Translations under genes and position numbers: made by a program | The notes under the pieces: model-generated | What the model was told of the DNA's origin: nothing | What the model saw: only the letters and a program-made list of their open reading frames with translations | Databases searched by the model: none | Shown here: positions 48,120 through 58,700 of the stretch, piece by piece | Layout: the number at the start of each line of letters is the position of its first letter | Position numbering within the stretch: position 1 is the first letter of the stretch | Source of the DNA: Edaphochlamys debaryana | Lineage: Eukaryota > Chlorophyta > Chlorophyceae > Chlamydomonadales | Reading direction: 5' to 3' | NCBI GenBank assembly: GCA_016858145.1 | Contig: JAEHOE010000178.1 | Span: 143,918-207,917 of the forward strand | Length of the DNA: 64,000 bases

Positions 48120-49000
48120 CTGCGCATTGTAGGAAAGGGAGGGGCATGCACGGCCGTGCTGTCAAGTGTCAACCCACATCAACCAACGCCAACGGTTTGG
48201 TAAAAGGGCCGTGATCAGGCCTGATCGTATCAAGTGTTCCTCCGTCTGGATTTGCGCGTAACAGCACCGGATAGATGCGTGTATGTCAAAGCCCAGGCCC
48301 CAACCCTCATCAGGCATCCCGAAGTCCCACCCGATGGGAAGGCCTGCCCGGGCTGCTCCGCGCGACGGTGCACCGAGAGGGGCTGGCGAGCCGGCTCCAC
48401 CGAAGGAAAGCCCCGAGAAGCCCCGCTTACCTCGTCGTTTACCTGTGCGCTGCTGCTGTGCGTCCTCCGCTCCTGGCCCGCCATCGCCCGAGCCCGTTCG
48501 CGAGCTGCGCGCCCACGGAGGCCTAAGCGTCCCCACGTCCCACGGAGCCGAACCTGTGGGTAGTGGAGTTGTTGTCCCAGAGACGGAGGGAAAGAGCGTG
48601 AGCGGCCGAAGACTTGATAGCATGCCAGCGAGGTGAACAGGCGGACGGCGAAGGCCAGCGCGGCCGGTGTCTACCAGGCAACCTAGGGCTCGGGCTATGG
48701 CGGTGAAGCCGGTGCGGCCACCTGCGCGGCAGGAAAGGGGGCGGGGCAAAACGGCCGTACCCGGACCATGTGAAGAACGAGCGGAACCAGCGGGGCCGGT
48801 GCAGTGCGGTGCGATGCCGTGCACGGGGAGCGGGCCAGAGAAGGGACGTGCGTGCTGGGGTGCAGCGGGGCTAGGGCAGTCGGGGGGCGGGCGCCCTTGT
48901 CAACTACTCAGGTTGCTGTGGGCCCCAAGCCCAGTTGGGGAAGCAGATGGGAAGCACCCCCGCAGCTGCGCCATGGCCTGCAAGCCCCGCAAGGACACAC
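48120..49000. other. No gene recognised
   Basis: Open frames on both strands lack family resemblance and consistent splice sites. Upstream ankyrin exons or downstream exons of the 49001-49955 gene may be hidden here. Confidence 0.35.
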
Positions 49001-49955
49001 CTGGAACACGCCGCCTCCCGCATCAGCGCCAGGGCCAGCGGCGGCGTCAGCGGCAGCGCCGCCGCCAGCGGCAGCGGCAGGGGCAGGGGCTTCGACAGAG
49101 CCAGTGCCGAAGTCAGGGCCTTGTAGGACAGGGAGGAAGGAGTGCTGTGAGCAAGACCCCTCCCCAGATCGACCCATCCCCTCAGGTGCGCATGCTTGCC
49201 TGGTCGGCCACGTAAAGCACCAGGGGAGCACCAGGGGAGCAAGAAGCTGCAGGAAGGTGCGCGTCCGTCCAGCAGACCGTGCTTGCTGGCTCCGACATCT
49301 GCGGGTTGGGGTTGGCTAGGGCGGCGGGGGTTGCAGCTAGCTTACGTACGTGCCGCCGTAGTTGCGTCTGGGCCCCGCAACCCTCACCGCTCCACAGTCC
49401 CTCACGACCCCACACCCTCCCTAGCCCACATCCTCGCGCCCCACCCCTCATCCGCGCCACCGGCCATGCCCGCGACGAGGCTCGTCGGCTCAAGCACGGG
49501 GCCCGGGCCGTGCGCACTTCATGCAGCTAGCAGGGGTGCGGATGGACGTCCAACGAGGCCCAAGACATGTGCAACTGCCTGCCGCAACCCCCTGCCCCCA
49601 TGCCCCGGGCCACTTTTCTGTGGGACATCAAGTATATTCGAATGGATTTGTAGTTGCAGTATTGTTGCAGCAGGCGCAGGCGCCCAGAATGAACGCATAA
49701 TTGTGAAGGTCATACACGAACATCCAGATTACCACGTTCACCATTCATGACCTGTTCCCCCTCCAGCCCTCACCTCGAGCACCCTGCACGCCGCCAGCAG
49801 CACCTGCCCCGGCAGCAGCAGGTGGCAGCCGAGGGTGGTGGCCGTCGCCAGGCCCGAAGAGGCCCACAGCAGGCCCCGCAGCTCGCCCGCAACGTGCGGC
49901 GCCGCGCGGGCAGGCACGGGGTGCGTGGAAGCCAAGGCGGACACCATAGGCACCA
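49001..49955 (-). pseudogene. Hydrophobic protein gene cut by the retroelement
   Basis: Two minus-strand exons fit in phase: 49774-49955 (LRGLLWASSGLATATTLGC, LLLPGQVLLAACRVLE, donor GTGAGG) and 49001-49119 (ALTSALALSKPLPLPLPLAA then LTPPLALALMREAACS, donor GTGTGT). Both are hydrophobic and look like pieces of a multi-pass membrane protein; the family is not recognised. The first exon runs straight into the left edge of the retroelement at 49956, so the gene's upstream part is either on the far side of the element (outside the window) or lost. The 49119 acceptor ends AAG rather than CAG, a weakness of the model. Confidence 0.4.
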
Positions 49956-50394
49956 TGACAGAGCACAGTACCGTCGCTGTCACAGTATGGTTGCCGGTTT
50001 GGAGTTGAGGTAGGGTGCTGGAGGTTTGTGGTTGGTCTGCTGGTTGGTGCCGGGGGTTACGTCTAGGGTTGAGACTAGGGTTGTGACACCAGGGTTTGGC
50101 CCGTGAGACACGTGGCATGAGCACCTGAGGTACGGCAAAGAGCCCTTCCGATTGGGGCGACTTAGGCGAACGCCCAGCTTCCGACTGGCAAGTCGGAAGC
50201 ACTACTTGCGCGGATCTACTCTGCTGTGACTGTAACTACTAGAGTGTTGCTGCTCTGCTGCCTCTAGCGCCTGCGGCGCAGTCTCTGTGCCATCCGACGA
50301 CTTCCCGAGGAGCCTTCGCTCGACCCAGCCGCTGAGCCTCAGCGCTGGTCCTAGAAGTGAGCCCAGGCACCGCCTGCGTCTTTGCTCGCCGATT
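49956..50394 (+). repeat. Left terminal repeat, block B
   Basis: Aligns with 63515-63950 from tgacagagcacagtaccg to ctttgctcgccgatt, with roughly eight substitutions or small indels. It contains gggttacgtctagggttgag and similar telomere-like words. It lacks the 50-base block A that precedes B at the right end. A long open frame begins inside it (50357). Confidence 0.9.
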
Positions 50395-53300
50395 TGCTTC
50401 CGACTTCTCTTTCGTCCGCTGGCGCCGCGCGCTACGGATTTCCAGACTCAATCGCTCCGGGCTCCGCCCGCGCTGCGATCTGGCTTCCAAGGAGGCTTCT
50501 AGGAAGTCTAAGCAACAGACTGCGTCTGGTGCTGATAGGCGTGGGCCCGCGGCCGCGCCTCTGCCGATTCCTCAGCTCACGCCTGTGTCCACGACCGCGA
50601 GTCGAGCTGCGGCGCGCGAGCTCCGTAGGCAAGAAGAGCAGGAGGCTAATCTCCCGATCGATCGTTTGGCTGCCCTGCTGAACGCCCGAAACGCAGGTAC
50701 TCCCATACGCTCGGCACCTGCAAGCCCAACTCGCGGACGAGGCTTTGCTGACCCGCGAACGGCTACAACTGCTCTTCGCGGCAACCCGCTATTTGAGCAA
50801 GACCCCACCGGCTCCGCCGGTGCGGGGCCGTCGAACTCCGGAGGCTCCGGTCCTTCTGGCTCCAACTCCGGTGGCAGCGCTGCTGGAGCGTCTTCGGGAC
50901 CGGGCCCCGCCCGCGTTCCCTCTCCGCCAGCCCCGCAGCCCTCGGCTGCGGGGGCTCTACCTGCACTCACCGAAGAGCTCGGACATCGCCTGCCGGCACC
51001 GCCCGACGCGCCTGGTGAGCAACAAGATCTCGGCCCGGGCCCCGCCCCGGCCGATCAAGCACAGCCTCCCCAGCCTGCGGCTGCGGGGGCTCTAGACTTA
51101 GCACCTGCTGAGGAGGGCGACGGGGAGCAACCTCCTCCCGCCCCGGCGCTGCCTGCGCCGGCACCTGCTGCCCAGCTAGCTCCCCGGGCTCCGCCCAGGT
51201 GGAGTGAAGACGAAGGCATGGGCGACCGCAACTGCCCCAGCTTTGATGCTAAGCCAACTTCCCTTCCCGCCTTCCTGCAGTCCGCTCGCCTGTTCGTCAA
51301 GCAGTGGGCCATGAGCGACCGAGGCGACAACAAGGCCCTGATAGCCGAGCTCATCCTCGCTGGCATGGCCGGTGGGCTCACCAAGGATGGGGGCAACAAC
51401 CTCAACCTGGTCGTGCAAGGCTGGTGCGCGACCGAGGGCGCCGATGCCCTGACTGAGCACAAGGACAAGTGGACCCTGCTCCACGCCGGCGTCGCCAATC
51501 CCCCCGAGTACAAGGGCCAGGCCAAGCTCCCTGACCTCAAGCTCGACGCCTGCGAGTACCTGCTGGAGGCCCTGGCCAAGAAGTTCGGCCGCGAGGACCC
51601 CACGTCCAAGAAGAGCTACGACAACTTCGGCGTCGAGCCCCTCGAGGACCCCATGACGGCGGGCGCCCGCTTCCTCTCCATCGTCAGGCCCATCAGCGAG
51701 GCCAGCATCTCGAGGCGCGTCCGCACCGAGCGCTGGCTCCGGGCCGTCATGGAGTCGCACTGGGTCAAGGCCAGCTTCATGAATGACACCATCAAGGTCA
51801 GCTACCTGGGCAAGGAGGACAGCGACCCCACCGCCTGGGACCTCGCTAAGGCCATCGTCCGCTGCCACGAAATCTACAGTGCCTTCCGGGTCGAGCAGGA
51901 GGCCGCCGACAGCAAGGTCAAGGACCCCAAGAAGTTCAAGGCGTTCGCCACGTCTGCTGGCCCCGTCTCCGAGAGCACCAGTGCCCCCGGCGTGGGCTCG
52001 GCTGACATCGCCCGCCTCTCGTCGCAGATCGAGCGCATGGCCAACAGCGTCTCAGCCCTGGCCACGCACTCCGGTCGCCAGGACCACGGCAAGGGCTACG
52101 GCGGCCAGGCGGGCGGGCGCCAGCAGCAGCAGCAGTCGAGCGGCGGCAACAAGCCCCGCTGGCCCAAGGCGGAGCCCGGCCCCGCCACCGGCTCCACGGG
52201 CGACTGCTCCTTCTGCAACGCCAAGCACCACTCGGTGGACTTCTGCACGGCCAACGCCAAGGCCGGCAACCTGACGGCGCTTCCCGGCCACCCCAAGTCC
52301 ATCAACATGGACAACGCCTGGGCGGAGCTGGTCCGCAAGAAGCCGGAGTACGCGGCGCTGCTCTCGGCGCCGCGCCAGCAGCAACCGCAGGGCGACCGCC
52401 CCCGCAGGCAGGACTACGCCAAGCCCAAGGACAACAACCGAGGCAAGGGCAACCCGCAGCATGCGGCCTACGCTGCTGAGGCCTCGCCGTACCTGCAGTC
52501 CCAGGCTCCGCCTGCGGCGCTGCACTACGGCCAGGGTCCCGCGTCCTACGGCTACGGCTACGGCTACTCCACGCCGCCGCCCTCGTCGTACGGCCACAGC
52601 TACGGCTACGGCCAGGGCCCTCAGGCTCCGCCTGCAGGTGCCTTCGCGTCCTCGGCCTCCTTCCGGGCCCCGGCGGCCCCGCCGCCCGGTGTGCCGCCGC
52701 CACCGTCCTGGCCCATGGGCTTTGGGGCTCCGCCTTTCTCGCACCCACCGCCATCCTCGTACGCGCCGAGCACGGCGTCCGCTCTGCACACGGACGTTCT
52801 CTCGGTGGCCCAGCTCCCGTACAACAGTACGTTCGTCACGTACGTGGAGTACGGCACCCCCGGCGCAGCCCTGGCCACGTCGGCTTCGGTCTCCCAGCTG
52901 GGGGGGGGTATGAGCGCGTGCAACAGCGTCGGCACCTTCGCCAGCAAGGAGACCGGCCCCGCCGTGTCCCCGACTGGGCCGCCAACGCCAATCCAGGGCC
53001 AGACCGTGTGGCCGCCGCAGGCCCCCTCGACCGCGGCCTTCAACACCACCAAGGAGCCTATGCCTGCCAGCTTCCGGCAGCTGCCCCCCGGGCCGCTGCC
53101 CAGCTCCATGCGCCTGCCGCCCGTGGAGCAGGTCTCCTTCTCGCACATGAAGGACGGCAGCTCTAACGTCCGCTTCGGCCCCATGGCTCCGGGCAAGACG
53201 GCGGCGGCGCTCGAGATCCTGGGCAAGATGATGGCCGAGCTGCTGGATCTGCTCAAGGCCCCCGAGGGGGTGCCCGAGGCCTCTGCCCTCGCCTGCTCAT

Positions 53301-55726
53301 CTACGGCCGCCACCGCCGGCTCCAAGATGGAGGAGATCAAGCAGTACCTGAAGAGCGAGCTCGCCAGCTCCCTTCACTACGTCGACAACAGCGACCCCAA
53401 GCGCGGCGCTGGCCTGCTCAAGGCCGACGGCACCCTGATCTTCCCTCCCGGCATCGGGCCAGACACCATGTGCAACACGGTGGGTCTGATGGTCCAGAGC
53501 CTGTACGAAAACCTTGGCGTCAAGCTGGAGCCCTGTAACGCCGGCGTCAAGTCCCTGCGCCAGAGCAGCCGACCCCTCGGCATCGCCCGCGTATGGAACG
53601 TCATCACGCCTGGCACCGCGTCCGAGCTGCGCGTCTGCGGGGACTTCCTGGTCGTCCCCGACGACTGGGCGGCCGGCCTCTTCACCATGCTGTGGGGCGG
53701 GCCCCTCTTCCACCAGTGCGGCATGCTGTACGACTACTACCCGCGCCCGCACCTCCGCTTCCGCTCCGGGCTGCACCAGGGCGACGAGACCATCAACGGC
53801 CACGTGGCGCTGGTTCCGGCCCCGCCGGAGCTGGAGAAGGTGGCAGCCTCGCTCCGCGCCTGCTACGCCACGGCCCTGCTGCCCTCTGAGCCCTCGCCAC
53901 CCCCGGTGGACGAGGCCGAGGCCCGGCTCAAGACCGTCTCCGTGCACATCCCCACCGTACGGTTCGATCCCAGCGACTGCGCTCGCCCACTGGCGTCTGC
54001 GCTGGGGCTGAGCGACCGCCGCATTCGCATATGGGACTGGAGCCCCGCGGACGGCGCCAGCGTGGCCTTCGCCACCAGCCTCGACACTGCGGAGGAGCTG
54101 GACGAGGAGGAGATGCTCGTGTACGAGGACGAGGAGCTGGCGGAGGCTGACGCGCGTGGGGAGCTGTCAGGGCCCCAACTCGAGGAGGTGGAGCCGCACC
54201 ACACCCAAGTGCCTACGTCCGCCGCCTCGGCTCCGCCGAAGGGGGGCCCCGAGGTCCAGGCCCTGGCTACGCACGACCACCCAAGACGCCCCGCCTCATC
54301 CCGAGATGAAGGGCGTCAGTCCAGCCGCGGCCGCTCCCGCTCCCGCGACCGAGGTGCTGAGAGCCGAGGCCGTGACCACGAGCGCGAGCGTTCAGGTGAC
54401 CGTCAACCCCGCCGCAGTGGCAGTGGTGGAGCTGGCGGCCGCCGACCTTCGGGCTCTCCACAGAGGTCCCGCAGCCGATCCCCTGGGACGCCTGGACGGC
54501 TCTCAGGCTCACGCCGCCCCTGCACCCTCTGCGGCTGTCTGCGCGAGGCGACGAAGCTGCAGGCTTACCGAGATCTGGCCGTCTTCCCCGGTCACGAGAA
54601 CTACCGAGGTGCTGGCCCCAGGCTCGGCAACCCGCTGCGCTACCCACCTTGGTTGCGGCACAGCCAGGACTACTGCCTGCTGCACGCCTTGCTGGGCGGA
54701 CCCACGCTGCTGCGGTGGACCCCGGAGCTGCAGGACTCGCTCGGCAGCCTGGACATCAAGGGCTTCTTCCAGCCCATTAACGAGGTCGATCTGCAACCAT
54801 GGCCTGAGGACCTGCCTGCGCTCCCCCTGGCCAAGGCGTACGACCGAGATGACAAGCAGCTTCGCCATGAGTGCCGGTGGACGGAGGAGGTGCTGGCGCG
54901 CATGGGTCCCGACCTAGATCGCCCCAGGGTCTCCGTCTACCGCCAGAGTGAGCGCCACGTCCACTCCAGTACCTACTTCATCGGTGCGTACATCGACTGG
55001 TGCCGTAAGCTCCGGGACTGGCTCGCCTTCAAGGGGCAGACCATCGGCTGGCGGGAGCAGCGACCGCTCCCGGCACCTCAGCCTGCCCCGCCACCGCCTC
55101 GCAAGGAGCGCAGCCGGCCCCCTGAGGTGCCCCCTGCCGCAGCCGCCGGGCCCTCGACCTCGGCGACGCCCCAGCACGACGCCGCGGCGGCGGGTCCCAG
55201 CGGCAGCGCCCAGGTGCGCAACCGAGAAGCGCTTGAGGCTGGCGCCCAAGCCCCGCCTGCGGTGCCCTCACCCAAGCGCCAAGCGACCGCGATCCCCGCG
55301 ACTCGGGCTCCGCCCGCAGCTCCGGAGGTGGCAGCTTCGGCGGACCAAGGCCCGCGTCCCGCGGGGGCCGAGCTCCCCCCCAGGCAGGTAGCTCGCCCCC
55401 AAGGCCCCGGTGCTGACTGCGGCTCTGGCGTCGCGGTACCCTTACCTGCCGCCACCGCTGCCTGCCCCAATAGTCCGCGATGCCCTCGTGCCTCCGCTAC
55501 CGGCCGAGCAACCTGGTTCGGACCCCCAAGCCCTGCCGGCCAGCCAGCAGGCCTACATGTGGCGCCGGGCTTCGGCCATCATGGTAGGAGACGTGATCTT
55601 CGGCGAAGGCTGCGCGGACACGTATCAGCGCTATACGGAACGCGAAGCCGCGGTCGCCCTGCCGAGGCCGCCGCCTCCCGTCTGCGTCCTGGCATCCGCC
55701 TGCTACCACGGGTCCTCACTCACTGA
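50357..55726 (+). CDS. Gag-like polyprotein (ORF1)
   Basis: Open for 1789 codons, but the first ATG is at 51218 (codon 288). Residues numbered from 50357: a Ser/Pro/Ala-rich leader; a capsid-like helical region from about 288 (FDAKPTSLPAFLQSARLFVK ... RLSSQIERMANSVSAL); a CCHC zinc knuckle at 617-630 (CSFCNAKHHSVDFC, spacing C-x2-C-x4-H-x4-C); long Tyr/Gly/Pro-rich linkers; a folded region (~1010-1160) ending LWGGPLFHQCGMLYDYY, faintly like the end of an aspartic protease; an Arg/Ser-rich tract (~1314-1380, RGRSRSRDRGAESRGRD); and a further folded region (CTLCGCLREATKL onwards). Gag packages element RNA into particles. The next ORF overlaps it by about 317 bases in the +1 frame, suggesting a frameshift or reinitiation for Pol. 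Confidence 0.8.
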   Translation: MSPGTACVFARRFASDFSFVRWRRALRISRLNRSGLRPRCDLASKEASRKSKQQTASGADRRGPAAAPLPIPQLTPVSTTASRAAARELRRQEEQEANLPIDRLAALLNARNAGTPIRSAPASPTRGRGFADPRTATTALRGNPLFEQDPTGSAGAGPSNSGGSGPSGSNSGGSAAGASSGPGPARVPSPPAPQPSAAGALPALTEELGHRLPAPPDAPGEQQDLGPGPAPADQAQPPQPAAAGALDLAPAEEGDGEQPPPAPALPAPAPAAQLAPRAPPRWSEDEGMGDRNCPSFDAKPTSLPAFLQSARLFVKQWAMSDRGDNKALIAELILAGMAGGLTKDGGNNLNLVVQGWCATEGADALTEHKDKWTLLHAGVANPPEYKGQAKLPDLKLDACEYLLEALAKKFGREDPTSKKSYDNFGVEPLEDPMTAGARFLSIVRPISEASISRRVRTERWLRAVMESHWVKASFMNDTIKVSYLGKEDSDPTAWDLAKAIVRCHEIYSAFRVEQEAADSKVKDPKKFKAFATSAGPVSESTSAPGVGSADIARLSSQIERMANSVSALATHSGRQDHGKGYGGQAGGRQQQQQSSGGNKPRWPKAEPGPATGSTGDCSFCNAKHHSVDFCTANAKAGNLTALPGHPKSINMDNAWAELVRKKPEYAALLSAPRQQQPQGDRPRRQDYAKPKDNNRGKGNPQHAAYAAEASPYLQSQAPPAALHYGQGPASYGYGYGYSTPPPSSYGHSYGYGQGPQAPPAGAFASSASFRAPAAPPPGVPPPPSWPMGFGAPPFSHPPPSSYAPSTASALHTDVLSVAQLPYNSTFVTYVEYGTPGAALATSASVSQLGGGMSACNSVGTFASKETGPAVSPTGPPTPIQGQTVWPPQAPSTAAFNTTKEPMPASFRQLPPGPLPSSMRLPPVEQVSFSHMKDGSSNVRFGPMAPGKTAAALEILGKMMAELLDLLKAPEGVPEASALACSSTAATAGSKMEEIKQYLKSELASSLHYVDNSDPKRGAGLLKADGTLIFPPGIGPDTMCNTVGLMVQSLYENLGVKLEPCNAGVKSLRQSSRPLGIARVWNVITPGTASELRVCGDFLVVPDDWAAGLFTMLWGGPLFHQCGMLYDYYPRPHLRFRSGLHQGDETINGHVALVPAPPELEKVAASLRACYATALLPSEPSPPPVDEAEARLKTVSVHIPTVRFDPSDCARPLASALGLSDRRIRIWDWSPADGASVAFATSLDTAEELDEEEMLVYEDEELAEADARGELSGPQLEEVEPHHTQVPTSAASAPPKGGPEVQALATHDHPRRPASSRDEGRQSSRGRSRSRDRGAESRGRDHERERSGDRQPRRSGSGGAGGRRPSGSPQRSRSRSPGTPGRLSGSRRPCTLCGCLREATKLQAYRDLAVFPGHENYRGAGPRLGNPLRYPPWLRHSQDYCLLHALLGGPTLLRWTPELQDSLGSLDIKGFFQPINEVDLQPWPEDLPALPLAKAYDRDDKQLRHECRWTEEVLARMGPDLDRPRVSVYRQSERHVHSSTYFIGAYIDWCRKLRDWLAFKGQTIGWREQRPLPAPQPAPPPPRKERSRPPEVPPAAAAGPSTSATPQHDAAAAGPSGSAQVRNREALEAGAQAPPAVPSPKRQATAIPATRAPPAAPEVAASADQGPRPAGAELPPRQVARPQGPGADCGSGVAVPLPAATAACPNSPRCPRASATGRATWFGPPSPAGQPAGLHVAPGFGHHGRRRDLRRRLRGHVSALYGTRSRGRPAEAAASRLRPGIRLLPRVLTH

Positions 55727-58700
55727 CGACGTCACGCCCATGGACCGCAACGACCTGTGCACCGGTCTGCTGTTTGGCGACAACGAGCGATCCCGGTGGG
55801 AGTCACAAGGCCTCCCCAAGATCGAGATCACGTGCGCGGGGTTCGACATCACGTCGGCGTCGTACAGCGTCGACATGGGCCTCACCGGGGCATGCTGCCT
55901 CATGCGGCAAGACCTCTTCAACGGCGTTCCCGTCGCCGTGCTGCAAGACACAGCGGTCACTACCGCCGGTCTCTACCACGAAGACGAGGTGATCAAGGTC
56001 TTCGGAGCGCGCGGTGTCAAGAAGTCGTGCTACTCCACCAAGCGCACGGCACGCGACGTACGCATCTTCATCAACGGCACCCTGGGATGCGACGGCGCCC
56101 CAGGTGAACCCGCAGCGATCATGGTGCAAGTGCCCGTAGCACCCGTCCTGCCCGTGGAGGACCTGCCCTACGGCATCGTGTTTGGGCGCCCATTCCTCTC
56201 CCTGCTGCGGGCAAACATCAGCGTCCGCACCTCAGGCGACGAGTACTGGCTGAGCTACCCCGTCGACGACACCGCCTCCTGGCGCACTCGGCTCTGGCTC
56301 TGCAACCGGTACACGGACAACGCCATCCGCTTCTGCGCCCTAGCGACGGCCCCGGCTTCGAGCAGGGGGGGGGTAGAGCCCGAGCCCGAGTCGGAGCCCG
56401 AGCCTGAGTCCAAGCTCTCCTCGTCTGCAAAGCTGCTCGAGCCGGCCCCGCCGCTCGCGACCATGCCCGGGGACGAGCAACCCGACTCTGCCAGTGGTAA
56501 CTCCGGCCCCGGCCCCGCCGGCGAGCGGGATGGGAAGGCGCTGCCCGACAGCAAGTGCAGTGCGACTCCGCGCCAGCTGCCCTTCTGGGTCAAGGCCAAC
56601 ACCCCCGCCAAGCGCAGCATCAACGGGCCCGGCGCCGCCGGTCGCAGCCCCGCTGCGGAGCCCCTCGAGACTGGTGAGTCCTCGGCTCCCGGCACCGCCG
56701 GTACTGAGTCGCAGGCCAAGGGCTCCAGCTCCCTCCCCAGCTGCGGCCTGATTGACCATGACGTCTACGGCGTGTCCTTCACTCGTGCCCTGCACCTGCT
56801 CTGCGATCTCGGTGCCCGCACGATTGCTTACGGTGCCACCACCTTCGGCATCTGGGTTCCCCTCCCGCACTGCCCCAGGGCCATCGCGCGCCTGATCGCG
56901 GCCAGCCCTGTCTACGGCCCCGTGCAGCCGTACGACACCTTCGGTGCCAACACCACCGACACCGAGTATGAGGACTGGCACTCGACCAGCAGTGAGGAGG
57001 AGTCTGATGATGACGCGGAGCTAGACGAGCAGCTGGATGACTGGATGGAGCACGTCCAGTGGAGGCTGGGCTGCATGATCCTGCGTCGCGTCACGCGCAG
57101 CATCAACCGCAAGCTGGCCCGCCAAGCGAGGCGCGAGCTGCGCCGACGGGAGGAGCTGCGTGCGCAGGCCTTCGCTGCTATGGAGCAGGCCCGTCGCCGG
57201 TACCTGAGCCTGGTCAAGCGACAGCTCCTGCAGCAACGGGCGGAGCGCTGGGCGGCCACGGCGGGCGCCAAGGTGCCCAAGCCCAGGTACGCACCGCCCG
57301 ACGCCAACACCAAGTCGGCGACTCCGGCGCGCTGGCGCCTCAACAGCTACAAGACCTTCACCTTCGCCATCGTGATGCTGGTCTTCCTGGGCTGCTGGCG
57401 GTTGTCGGACGCGACGCCCAACTGCGTCCCGCATCCGGCTTACCCTCAGGGGGGGCAGTGGCTGCCTCCGAGCTGGGCGCAGCTGGAGCAGTCGCCCGCC
57501 ACCACCCCGCTGGAGCAAGCCATGCGGCGCATCCAGCTGCGCGACCCGGCACCGCCGGCGAGGCGCTCGCCGCCCCAGGCCCCGCCTGCGGGCTCTCCCT
57601 CGGCTGACACACCTCTAGCAGAGCCACCGAGCACCTTTGTCACGGGCACCGCACCTGCAAACGCATCTGGTGTAGAGAGGCCTGCGGCTCCGCCGACAGA
57701 GCCGCCTGACGTAGCTGCACTTGGACCTTCTCCCGCGAATGTGACGACTCCCGACGGGGCTAGGACACCGCCCGAAGACTCCACTTTAGTCAAGCAGGAG
57801 GCAGGCTATACCTTGTGCATACGTCCGGACATGACCGAGGCACAGCGTGACGATCTGAGAGCGTTGTTTGGCAAGTACGATCACTTGTTCGCGCGGAGTC
57901 TGAAGGACATCGGGTGCTATAGAGGCGAGTTGGGGCCAGTGAGACTCGAACTCAAGCACAACAACCCGATATTCGAAGCCCCGCGACGACATTTGGCTGC
58001 CGAGCGGTTGGTCGAGGATGCCAAGTGCCGCGAGCTGTACGATGCCGACATTATCGAGCCGTCCAACTCCACGCAGTACGCGATGAATGTAACCCTGCCA
58101 CGTAAGAAGGGAATTGACGGTTCGTACGAATCCAACGAGTACCGCTATTGTGCGGACGCGCGCCGTATAAATGCAGCGAGCGTGCGCGATTATTTCCGAC
58201 CGCCAGCGCCGGAAGACCTGTTCGATCGCATCCTGGGCGCGCGATTCATTACTAAGTGCGACTGCCGCGCCGCGTTCAACCAACTGCCGCTCGCCGAGGA
58301 GGATCGCGATAAGACCTCGTTCTGGTGGAACAACACCCTCTGGCGGTACAAACGGTTGATGTACGGCGCCGTCAACGCCACGGCAGCTTGGCAGCGAGTA
58401 CTTTCGCACCACGTGCGTAAGTACGGCCTGCAGGACTGCGTGTACCTTTTTGTCGACGACGCCGCAGTAACCGGCCGTACGGCAGAGGAGCACGAGCAGA
58501 ATCTCGCGCGGTTCCTCGCAATGTTGGACGAGATCAACATCAAGCTGCATCCCGACAAGACCGTAGTCGCGGCAGACAAGATAGAGTTCCTGGGCCACAT
58601 GGTGAGCGCTGACGGGCTCCGCCCGGTTCAGGCCAAGGTCGCTGCGATCCAAGCCATCCAGCCCCCTCGCTCGCTGACCGAGCTCCAAGCCCTGCTCAGC

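Noticed and set aside
50395..50450. tRNA primer-binding site after the left repeat
   Set aside because: No convincing tRNA 3'-end complement directly after block B; tggcgccgcgcg at about 50420 is too far and not diagnostic.
51176..53146. Long minus-strand frames opposite Gag (e.g. 364 codons)
   Set aside because: Antisense of GC3-rich Gag codons; no motif.
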